Shown: in pieces, positions 10,401 through 22,400 of the stretch | Layout of the letters: every line of letters begins with the position of its first letter | Position numbering within the stretch: the stretch's first letter is position 1 | DNA from: Mnemiopsis leidyi | Lineage: Eukaryota > Ctenophora > Tentaculata > Lobata > Bolinopsidae | Direction: 5' to 3' | Assembly: GCA_000226015.1 (NCBI GenBank) | Contig: JH154128.1 | Coordinates: 49,178-78,283 of the forward strand | DNA: 29,106 nucleotides | The notes under the pieces: generated by a model | The model's input: only the letters and a program-made list of their open reading frames with translations | What the model was told of the DNA's origin: nothing | The model's database searches: none | Position numbers and translations under genes: made by a program

Positions 10401-13400
10401 GGCAGCGTCGGCGATCTGACGACATTTCACCTCTTCTTCGCCAATCTTAGCACTTCGAGCAACGACAGCCTTCTGTTGTTCATCAGCCTCTCTCTTCTGC
10501 TGGACAATCACAACCAGATACTCCTCGCACTCCTTCTGGAATTGCAATACTTTCGTCTTGGACTCCTCAAGTTCGACACTCATCACCTCCACTTTAGCTC
10601 GAGTATCGTCGATCTTAAACAGACCATTTCTGAGTTTCTTAGCAGCATCGTCAAGTTCCTTCCTCTTGTCAGACAACATAGAAATGTAGCCGGTAACAAG
10701 TTCCAGATAGTTGGTGGGGGTGACATAGTTGTGTCGCTTCATCTCCAGTAGCATCTTATTGGAGTTCTCCACAACACTCTGGTGAGACGTGACGAACATG
10801 GAAGCGCAACTCTTCATCAGGGCTTCCTTCTTGGCGGGCTCTGTCATGGACGGATCTAGATCTATCTTCTCCAAATACCGCTCTGCTACTTCCAGGAGAG
10901 CGTCCTTCGGCCACTCCGTGAACCAGTCGATGGTGGTGCAGTTGACAAAGGCGGGGTACTGTCTGATACGGTTCCTGAAGGGATCTCCTACAGGACTCAT
11001 GCAGAGAACAACATGAAGGTTACTTCTTACTCGCTCGATAAAGTAGGCAAACATGGTGTCGGTACTGTCGGAGATTCCGTCCTTCTTAGCCTCATCAAGG
11101 AGTGCTTCTTTCACCTCGTCAAACTCATCTGGTGCGTACAAATTGGGCACCTCGCCAGAGGAAAGAACATTGTTGATATCCTCCAGGAAGTCCTCAGTGA
11201 CAACTTGAGTATCATTGAAGAGGAAGACGGTCGGTTTGTTCTCCACACCAGCCATCCAGTACAAGCTCCGCAGATCTTCTCTAAACTCCTGAGTTCGGTA
11301 ATGTCGGGAAACCTCAATCTGGAACACTTTAAACTGGGATATGTAGGATGCCACCTTGGCCAGACTCTGTCGACCGCTACCACCAACTCCGACCAGTAAC
11401 ATGTTTCCTCGAGGCTGACCAATAACCCGGACTATCCTACAGATGTGCTCCATGGCATCTCGGAACAGAACCAGATCCATTGATATGACTCCCGGTTCCA
11501 TGTTATAATCTTCGAGAGTGGTCTCCATGTATTGTTTGAGTTGGTTGATGTCGGTGATGTCCTCGTAGATTCCACCAGGAGCTCCCCTCAGGAAATCTCC
11601 GAATATAGGTGAGATCTTGTTGGGACATATCGCGTTGAAAGAGGTGTCAAATATCGCCCCCAGCTTATCTCCGAGAATCCCTCTGAAGTACTCCATGTCA
11701 GTCTGATCAGAAAACCTGTCAGAGAAAACTCTGAAACACTCGTGTATCCAAAGTCTTATCATACTCTGTCTGGTATCATGGTAGTCTTTGTGAGCCCTCA
11801 GAAGACCCTGGTAAATCTTGGATATGTCCCGAAGGTTGAACAAGTAGTGAATCTTGGTGGGGGTGGGGAGCATGGTGCTAACTATCGTATTGTACAACTC
11901 AATAGTTGCTTGAGTGATCATGTTACCGACCGGCTTGACGTCCTCCTCGAAGTCCTGCAACTTCTGGTTTATCATCGTCCCGAATATCCGCTGGATCTGA
12001 GCCTCGTTTGGGAAGGCCATGTTGATGAGATGGAAGCGGCTGAGAAGCCGAGGAGAGATGCTCTGTCTGCCTCCTCCAGGAGGTCCCATAGCCGCAATCA
12101 GCTGCATGTCCCGTACTTCCTTAGCAATCTGCTTCTGTCTGTCGTACCAGAAAGAGTAATCTATCCACTGCCTCAGCAGTTCGAGGGGAGGCTGAGAGAA
12201 GAACTCGTCTTTAGCTGGCATGTTGAAATCGTCCATTACAGCCAGCAACCTCTTTCCTCCGATCGGTACGTACACCCCCTTCGTCCTCTTCTCGACCCTG
12301 CTCTCAATGATGTCCTGCACATTGTTGCTCGTCGTCTGAGCGGACATGTTTACCACCAGTTTCCCGTACTGCTTGGTGCTCGCTTTAGCCAGGACTGCTT
12401 GAGCTACTGACGTTTTACCGGTACCCACAGGTCCGACAAGCATGACAGGAGCACCCCCAGTGATGAGAGCTTGTGTGATAAACTCGTATCGGACTGTGTC
12501 GACTGTGGGGACGACTATCTTGTAGAAGGGAGCTGCGGGGTTGTATCTCCACCTGGACACGGAGGCGGGTTTTAATTGTTAGAATGTAGAAGTTAGGGGA
12601 TGGTTTCAGAGTGGAATTTATACACGTTTAAGTTGAGGAAAGCAGCAGTCGCATGATGATTGATGATAGTACTATAGTAGCATAATTAATTTTACCGATC
12701 CGGCAATACTTAAAGGATTATAAGATTCGACTAAAAAAATGTGGTCAAATCAAAGCTGAAGATCAGGTGATTGCACGTTACGTACCCACTGCGAAGCTTG
12801 TCTTCCCATAGGACCCAGAACTTCTGTTTCACATCGATATAGTACTCGTAAACAGTGTCCTTGCTGGGGAACTGCCCTTCCAACTCTCGGATAAAGTTAT
12901 CCATGATCTGAAAGTTTGTAGGATTAACTTGGTGAAGTTAATAACCTAATGAAGATTTAAGATCAAAGAATCCATCAACAGTAAACTGTAAATCAATGGA
13001 AATCTGGGATCAGGAGATTTTGTATCGGTGTAAAACTGAATTACTTATAGAAAGGTGGTTTATCAATCAAGTTACTTACTTTCCTGCTCTCTCCTGTTAC
13101 CGTACAACAAACTGACCAGATCATGCTGAACAAGAACCATAACTCTACCATTTTCTGGTGGTTTTCTTCGTCTTTCGGGTTCACCTACAACATTTTCATT
13201 TATCATTTTGTATTTATTCATCATTTTATGTAGCTAGGAATTACGGCTTTCGCACCTCAGTTTCATAGATTTTGAAATTGGATTCTCGATTAAATAAAAA
13301 AGTAGATGGAAAATAAAAGCTTTTAATCCGAAAGATAAAAGGCAAAACCAATAAACCTACCCCGTTTTCTACCGTAGCAAGACAGTCGTACAAAACACAG

Positions 13401-16400
13401 AGGTTCTTAACACTGTTAAGTGTGCTCGTAGTAACTATCTCCTTACACATCTTCTTCCGGAAATCAAGTACCGGTACTATGTACTTGTCGAACATTCTCC
13501 TGTAGAGGATATATCACGTGGTGAACGGCGATACAAGACTAATATAGAGTGTATAGAGCTTTACTTTGTCGTAAAATAGAAAAACGTATTTTTAGGGAGG
13601 GAGAGCATATTGTATATATCACGTGACGGCGTTGCTCGATATTGATTGGCTGAGCCTAATTTCTTCTTGGTCAATACTCAATAGCTGTCAAGTATGATAC
13701 GAAAGATACGATAGAGCGAACTTAAACATTAGTAAAAAAGCACCTCAAGTTAGACTTAGTGTTGGTGTCCTTCTGTTTCTCCAGCCAGCTGTCGACGAAG
13801 GGTTGCCAGCCCAGGTCACCACTGTCCATGTAGACCATACCACATCGAGATACTGTGGCTGGGGAGGCGACAGATAGATCCCCCACTTCAAACAGCAGTG
13901 ATACCTGGATTTGAGTTATGTTGGTTATACAGGTCTTTAGGAGAATGGATAAGAGTGATTCTAGAGTAAAGATGATTTGCTTGGTGTATCCTTGTGGAGA
14001 CTCGGGTAGATACGCTGTTTCCTAAAGTTTCCCAAAAAAACGCATTTTCAAGTTTTCAGAGAAAATCAAAAAAGCTACTAAACTTGTGGAGAGTGGCAGG
14101 AAATAACAGAGGGAAAGGAAAAAAGTTAGTATATGAGTGGACACTAGCTGGTTGGACTACCTAGCTTTAGAAATTTAAAGATAAGTTTTCTGTATGTTTG
14201 GGAATTCTAAGTTCAAAAGTAAACTAGCGACTCTGAATTCTGACCTGTTGAGGCATACTGATACGTTCACCATTGATCAGAGTGAGAACCTTATTGTCGT
14301 CCATGACGGAGTTCATACTCTCGATCCACAGCGTATCTACCGGACCATCAAACAGTATCCACTTTTCGTCGGGAGTATCTTCTGAGCAAGTCTTCCTCAT
14401 CACGGCAGAGAGAACTCCGTCCGTCCACTCGTTCGTGCTGGGGGAGAAGATTTTATAGTTTATTGGAAATTTGGTTTTATTTTATCATGTTATGTTTATC
14501 ATGTTATGTTTATGAGTCAATCAAATTTAAAGAACACTTCTTGAGTCCCATTCAATGCAGCCTTATGACAACCGGAACATCCAATCAGCAAAAGTTTTTT
14601 CGACTCTCGATAACTTACTTCAGATCAAATTCCCCGTACAGTTCACCAAGAGACAAAGCCTTAGGGTTGATAGGGTACTCCTTCACGCCATTCTTGGGGT
14701 TATTGGCATCCGCTTTCCACATGTTTGACAGGGCATACTTCAGTACTTTCCACACTACCGATTTACCAGATCCTGAAATCAGATTTACGGTAACAACAGA
14801 TCTAGCATTGTAAATGAAGGATGATAATCTATCATAAGTCACTGAAAAAGCGTTTGCTGCGATCGAGTATATATTCTCAGGTGTGGCTCCGGGCTCGAGT
14901 CATGGGAGTACTAAAATTGGAAAACCGATTTTCAAAATTCAGATTTCGCAGTACATGGCCAATTAATAATCTCATCCTAGCTGCATCGGATAGAAGCAAG
15001 CAAATTGGTTAGCTGCTATGAGCTACGTCTTTAAATGGCTTGGTTGTATGAACGATAAATAATGAATTTTGATAATCGACCATGCCTTGTCTCGGACACG
15101 GGAATCACGTCAAATAAATAAATTAAATTAATTAATTATTTGAATTATTCCTAACCGACCGCGCGAAAACCAGTATACTTTTCATAGCAATCGGCTGATG
15201 TTTCCATGGTAACGATTTATTTGCGCGTAGCATTTGCGCGTAGCATTTACGCCGCGCATACAAACAGAGTACAGTATAAATCAGTTTACGAGAATCCGTT
15301 GGCTACTTAAAGTAGGACATTGGGATAAATAGACACCAGGATGACAAGTACAAACTTACCAGTGTCGCCAACGATCATGACGGAATGTCGAGAGTTTTTC
15401 GTCTCATACAACTGGATTATCTTAGTGATAATAACGGGGACTTTCTGTAGCCCATCTGCAGTTATCTGAGATTCAATGGCCGTTTGTAGATCACCGTAGT
15501 TAAGGACTGGAGTCTCGACTCCAGGGAAAAGGTCTTGGACTATTCCGTTAAACAGCGGGGTATCGTCTGAAATAAGCAAATTAAGTTGATGAGAAATGGA
15601 AAGTTCATAAGTTTCAGTCGGTGTGTTAAAAACAGAAATTACGTAAAGTAAATCCATCTTGGAAACTAAGTCAAATTCTTGTCCAACCTGAGGTAAGTTT
15701 AGCGACGTTCATGTCCTTCATGGCAAGTAGCAAGATCTCCTCATCGGGGTACTCAGGAAGGGCCCGCTTCTTGCGTCCCGCATACTTCAACACCGACACC
15801 AAGGCACGCAGCCCAAAATCGTAATGCTCTTGTTGGGACAGCTGCTGGACAGCCAGAGAGTAAAGTGTAAATACTTTCTTGGCTAGCACCTGAAAGTAGA
15901 GCGTTCTTTATTACCACTTTAACAGATTACCAGGATTAATTTAAGTAATTTCAACAACACTATTTACCAGGCCATGGACATGACTACAGGTAACTTGTTC
16001 ACTTGGTCAAATCTGATTGAACTTAGGCAAGCCAAGTTGAATTATACACACATCAAACAAATCAGTTATCTATAAAAGCTATGGTTGTTGAAATTTCCAG
16101 CAAGTTCCGCAGTTTAGAATCATGCCTGAGAGTTTTTCTAATCGACGCACGCCCCTCTTAACTGTTCCAGGTGACAAAGTTAAACCGGATAGGCTATTAA
16201 CCAATAACCATGTCGGTAGCTATTAAACACGTGGATCATTAAATTTTCTCTCGCCAAGATAATACTTACTTACTTACTATACTGCACCTGTACTATACAA
16301 ATTTATCTAGTAGCTATGTGCTTATTTAGGGGCGAGGAAGGTACACGTGGGTGTGGCGAGAGATTATTAGCACGTGTTTCGGTTCTTTCACTTTCTGGAC

Positions 16401-19400
16401 ACAAAACTAAGTTAGTTCTCGGTCAGGATTGTGAATTTACGTTGCTAACAAACTTGCTGCAGTTAAGCCTCATTTTGTGGGGGTTCTTGTTAAAAATGGG
16501 AGAAGAAGGTGAAGATGAAGGAGGTCCGAAAAAGGTGGGGTTGAAAGAGCTACTTGGAATTTCAGTGTCAATAACTGCGGCTTGTATTGGGATCATCACT
16601 AACCTCATTTCTATCGCCTATTTTTTGAGGCGGAAAAACAAAAATCTAGGCGACAAATATTTGATTCTTCTTAACACTTTGGACATAACAATATGCATAC
16701 TCGCTACATTCGTCAACACTGTGGCTCTGAAATGTGGTGAATATGCATGTGGACTATTTCCATTTCTGGAAAATTTTCACGTTGATTCATCGACCATGTT
16801 CGAAACCGTGGTCGAACTTTCGAGTTTGGCAACTTGCTTCCTTTGTGCTCTGAGAGCGATCTCCATCAGTAGACCTCTCTACCAAATCAGCAGAACTAAA
16901 GTCTACCTATCTTCTGCCCTTGCCGTGATCTATATCATAGCAGCAAAGTCAATCATATCCCATCTAAAAACACTGGGGATTGTCGGGAAGAAGGACGGTG
17001 AGTCACATGTTTCATCAACCATGAAACTGTCCCTGGTCAATACAGGCATCATGGTTGTGTTTGTAATGATCTGCCTGATTGTATCAGTTAGAGGACTGAA
17101 GAAAACACGACCAGAAAGGTCCGAACAAGGGGTAGATACAAACGAGAAAGCGACAAAGATGATTCTAATATTGGGAGTTTTATTTCTTACTTTCAACTCG
17201 GTTTGGATGGCAACCATGACTTTCTTCATGGTGTTGGATGTAGGGACATCTGGAGGACCGGGAGAAGACGCAGAAAAGGACATGGCGGCGGTCCAGACAG
17301 TGACTTATTTCGCTATGTCAGTAAACTCAGCCACAAATCCTATAGTCTATATGACGAGAAATGAAGAAATGAACAAACACATCAAAAAACTGTTTAACAG
17401 AGTCAAAATCACGTTCTGTAGAATGCAGAATCCGTAGACAGAGAACAGGCCAGGGGTTTATTGAGCGTTGATTTGTTTGAAGTTGAAAATGAATATTTTT
17501 TTCAAATTCCTCCAAGTATCTTTAACAAGTTTTAATTGAGTTACCAGATAAACTTTATCAGATAAATTATTGGTTCTTCTCACGATTTCATCAGATAGCC
17601 TATGATTTTAAAGCTGATTTTCTTTCGCTTAAGCTGATTTATACGCACTTTAAAAATGCAATTCAAGTTCAAGTGAAATTCACAAGGGTTATTTTACTGC
17701 AAACAGGAAATTATGGTCTTAAGTTGATGCGTCAGTGCGAGTCATCCGGACAAAACCCATTGAATGATCAGAAATGATTCAGTCCTAAACCGCCATTGAA
17801 TTAAATTGAGAAATTTCGGCCTACAGTAAGTTTCCTTTTCGATGCAACGTGCCGTTTTGACCGACCACACGAAATTTAACTCTCAGAAGCAAGTGATTAG
17901 TAGTTGACACCACTGTATCAAAAACAAGAACTAATATAAACCCAATACACCTGAGCAAACACTCCAGTACATCAAAAACTGGTGTATTTTTGAGGTATCA
18001 ATATCAGAGGTATCCTCCAGCAGTTGATACTCTTCCACCTTTCGGCCAGTAAAAATCAAAAAGCCGGATATTTCCACCAGCGACCCTATTCATCGCCCAC
18101 CCCAGCAGCTGTTCTCACGCTCCAGTGATATTGAAGCAGAGCACGTGAAGAGAAAGGTAATTAGAGATCACCCTTAATCTTTCTCACTGGAGATGACAAA
18201 ATTACTCATGTGACCCCTCCATTTAAGAGCTGGTAGAGTTAGCGACAATTATCGTAGCTGGTTGGGTAAGAGCCAAGAAAGTATTGGGTAGCAACATGGG
18301 GTTGATATAAGCTTCTGAGGAAAGTCTCAATTAGTTTTTGTCTATTTCGGTTTGGTTTAGAGTAGGAAATAACTTAGGTACGATATCTTTTGTAACGAGG
18401 TTTAAATAAAATAGTTCAATGGGGCAGTGTCTTAGAGTCGCAAAATGTTCTTATTTCTCTAACAGCGACTGTAGAATAGGAACACCATCTTCTTTAGAAA
18501 TTAACTTAGAATTAACATACATTGCACATGTGCATAGTAATCTTTCATCTCAAAAGATATGTATGATAGTGTGTTAAATGTTTTCAAATCGCTAATTCCT
18601 TTACAATAGTTTTATTATAGATCTGAATGAATGGGAGAAGAAAAATCCAATTTGAGTAAAACGTACGGACTACCCGTTTCGCTGACGATTGCCTGCATTG
18701 GAACCATAACTAACACTATCTCCATTACCTACTTCATCAGACGAAAAAACAGAAATCTCGGTGACAAATATTTGGTCTTCCTCAACACTGTGGACATATT
18801 GATATGCATCTACTCCCTCGGAGCGATGGTAGCGACACTTGATGTTCATGTACCACCAGATCCACACGATCTCAATAATCTTGTGTCGTCCACGGCTTTC
18901 GAGGTTCTTGTCGAACTTTCTGGCCTGGCTACCTCCTTCCTCTGTGCTCTGAGAGCGATCTCCATCAGTAGACCTCTCTACCAAATCAGCAGAACTAAAG
19001 TCTACCTATCTTCTGTTCTTGCTGTGGTGTACATCATAGTCGGAAATGTATTAATCTTCACCCTTCGCATGGAGAAGATTATTAATGACGACTTGGCGAG
19101 AGTTTCATTTACCATGAAATTTTCACTGGTGAACATAGTCCTAATGATAATTTTTGTGATTATGTGTTCGGTTGTATCAGTTACTGAACTTAAGAAAACA
19201 AGGCCAGTTGGCGAAGGAGCTGATGGAAACGAGAAAGCTACAAAAATGGTCCTAATTTTGGGACTTTTATTTCTAGCTTTTAACTCAGTCTGGATGGCGG
19301 TGCTTGTCTACTATTTGGCAGTAGATAACATGGAGAAGAACAAAGATCAAAGACCCAATGAGGAGGAGGACATTGGTACACTCAAGTTGTTGACGTTCAT

Positions 19401-22400
19401 TGTGATGTCCATCAACTCTGCTGGAAATCCAATAGTCTACATGACCAGGAATGAAGCGATGAACAGTCACGTCAGAGTGCTCTCCACCAGGATCAGACAC
19501 ATAGTTTGTCGTTGTTGAACACGTGAATTACATAGAGTGAAAGTCAGGGACTTCCAATTTCGCTACTTACTCGAAATTTTGGTCGACTAATATTTTGGAT
19601 ATTATAATAACTTAATAATTCCTCTATATTTTCTTACTAAGTGTTTTATTGCAAGAAGTATCAACTATTTAATGAAGAAACAATTACAAATGCATTGAGG
19701 GGTGAGGAGGTATATTGAGGTGTTTGAGCTGGATCCAGTTCAAAACATTATCTTGTGCGAATCTCGTGATACCAAGAGGCAGACTCTAGAACAACATACC
19801 AAGAAGCGGACTGTAGCAGGGCCGTAGCTAGGATTTTGAAATGGGGGGGGGGTCAGCTTGTGAGCGAAGGGGGTTTGGGGGCGCAGCCCCCAACGGGGTC
19901 CAGGGGCAGAGCCTCTTGCCGGGGGCTAGGAAAATTTTAGCAGGAATACAGGTAGAAAGACCATTTTCTATCAATAAAAAAGCAGAAAATCGAGGCATCT
20001 TGAGGTGTTGAAGCAGGCCAAATGCCCATACAGAAGCTGTGACTATCTGGTATGCTCACTGTTTAGACATTATCTGTGCCATGATCTATATTCTAAAAGA
20101 AATTTGTTAGATAAATCAGGGTATTTAAATGATATAGATAACACTTTTCAATTTTGCAATCGAGAATAATAAAAAAATGGGCAATGGGCAATGGCAAGTA
20201 AAAAAACTGCAATGTAAGATAAAAATAATAACGTGCAATTTCGGTACCCTCCCTGATCTTTCGGTGGTTACATTAGTGGTCTCAGTTGTAAGTGGACTTT
20301 ACCGATTATATTCGGTCAGCAATAAAATTACACTTCAATCCGCCAAGTGAAGTCAGTTACCCATCCAAGATTTGGAAACCTAGCTGGCATCCCGTTTAAA
20401 TTTTTTAGCAGCTGAGCACCAAATTCGTCTTAGTATGACCAATCATTTGCAGTCTTGGAGCCTTAATATTGAATTAAAAGACCAGCTCATCAATATTATG
20501 TGATAAGCCTTATCTTACTCTCTGCAGCTGCGCTGGCAAAAGAAGCAAGGATCCACGACGCTTTGGAGTTTCGAGTTGGTCGGATATGATTATCTGAACG
20601 CCATTTCAAGTCATGACGAAGCTCAACGTAGGTCACAAGAAGGTAACGTAGGTCACAAGAAGGTTACGTAGGTCACAAGAAGGTAACGTAGGTCACAAGA
20701 AGGTAACGTAGGTCACAAGAAGGTAATTTTACCACTGGAACGCTAAACCTTTGCTGGTTCCAGCTAATCTATCAGCATATCTCACTACACAGTCAATATC
20801 ATGTAGCATATCAAACCGAACAGTCGATCATATTCTGGTTACTCAAGTAATCCCACACCTGGGAGACAACGAAAATCTCTACTTTATTTCTAAATCATCC
20901 TCTGACTTTGTTTAATCAAGTTTTTGGTGACGTCCCGAAGCATGCGAAATGAGCAGTGCACGTAATGAGAACTTTAACCTCTTGTCTGCTATCTAAGGAG
21001 GCAGGTGAAACTCTAATTTAGCGAATTTAGCGAATGGGGTAAGTAGCCTAGACAAAGTGCAAAGAGACACGATTTTAGCGAGAGAATAGTGATTGCACGT
21101 GCCGATAAAGAGTAAAGACCCGCATTGAGCACGATCTAACTGATATGCACGTGCCGATAAATACCCGCCTTGAACACGATCTAACTGATATGCACGTGAT
21201 ATGCACAATTATTTACCAATTGTCATCGCAGATAGAAAAACTTCAATCCCGACATATCTCTTATCTTGATCTATCGAAATTAAGTTCTTTACACATGGGT
21301 TTGTCGGTGTCAGCAATATTAAGGGTTGCACGACCAGCATCAGTTGTAGTCTCCTGTATAGGAATAGTCACCAACACCATCTCTATTATCTTCTTTCTCA
21401 ACATCAGACTGATAAGGAGGCTCGGGGACAAGTTTCTGATGTTTCTGAATGTTGTGGACATTACTATCTGTTTCATCTCGTTGACAATATTGCTGGTGGA
21501 TCTTTTCTGTGGAGGGGACGGCAATCCTTCGAAAGAGGAGTATGATTATTGGGGGATTACATACTTTTCCATGCTGATAGAGATTTCAGGGCTAGCCACC
21601 TGCTATTTGTGTGCTTTGAGAGCTATCTCAATTCGCTGGCCATTGCACCTAATCTGTCACACTAAAGTGTACGCTTCAATGGTTCTTCCGATGATCTATA
21701 TCGTCGTAGGAAAGATACTCATGATGCTTCCTGATTTTAAACGTGAAGCTGAAGAGTCAACTAAGAAAGGGCAGTTTAATCTCCCTTTACAGATTTCCTT
21801 CTTAAATATAGGCATCATGGCTGTGTTTGTAATGATCTGCCTAATTGTGTCAGTTAGAGGACTGAAGAAAACACGACCAGAAAGGTCCGAACAAGGGGTA
21901 GATACAAACGAGAAAGCGACAAAGATGATTCTCATATTGGGAGTTTTATTTCTTACCTTCAACTTGGTTTGGATGGCTATACTCTCTTTTATCATAGAAA
22001 CCAACTGGTTATTGACAAAGGAAAAAATGGAGGAGATCAAAGTGCCAGTTCAAGTTATAACATACGCGATATCATCTATCAACTCAGCCGCCAATCCAAT
22101 AGTGTATATGACCAGGAATGAAGAAATGAACAAGTATATAACGCAGTTGCTCTGCCAGGTTAAGAACATTGTCTGTAGGAAACGGCCAATTCTCTCCGAC
22201 TGCAAACATCTTAGTGTGGCGGCACATTCTTCAAGAGTTGCCATTTCAGACCTTAATTGTCGACGACAAGGTCTTGCAGAGTTGCAATAAAAGGTCCTTC
22301 AATCATTGACGATAATCAAGCCTTGTAGGATTGCTGTACAGGAGTTCTAAATCTAGAGAACCAGCAGCTGAGTTTCTAGAACATGGGAGCAGTTAAGATT

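Larger units (their letters stand above)
19519..21294. other. Spacer between GPCR 2 and GPCR 3
   Basis: No gene recognised. It includes a degenerate 22-27-bp duplication (about 19770-19815), a dispersed-repeat fragment (19817-19925), a 20-bp minisatellite (20625-20724) and, at about 21090-21198, an imperfect tandem duplication of roughly 50 bp carrying the CACGTG motif three times. The frame of GPCR 3 stays open upstream to 21145, but the residues there are repeat-derived and are unlikely to be coding. Confidence 0.5.

Noticed and set aside
7645..12410. Many plus-strand open frames of 60-222 codons opposite the giant dynein exon
   Set aside because: They are antisense shadows of the conserved dynein coding sequence, with no independent domain or start context.
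21145..21294. 50-residue N-terminal extension of GPCR 3
   Set aside because: The added residues come from a local DNA duplication with CACGTG motifs, and the paralogues start at the internal Met position, so the 5' part is more likely promoter or UTR.
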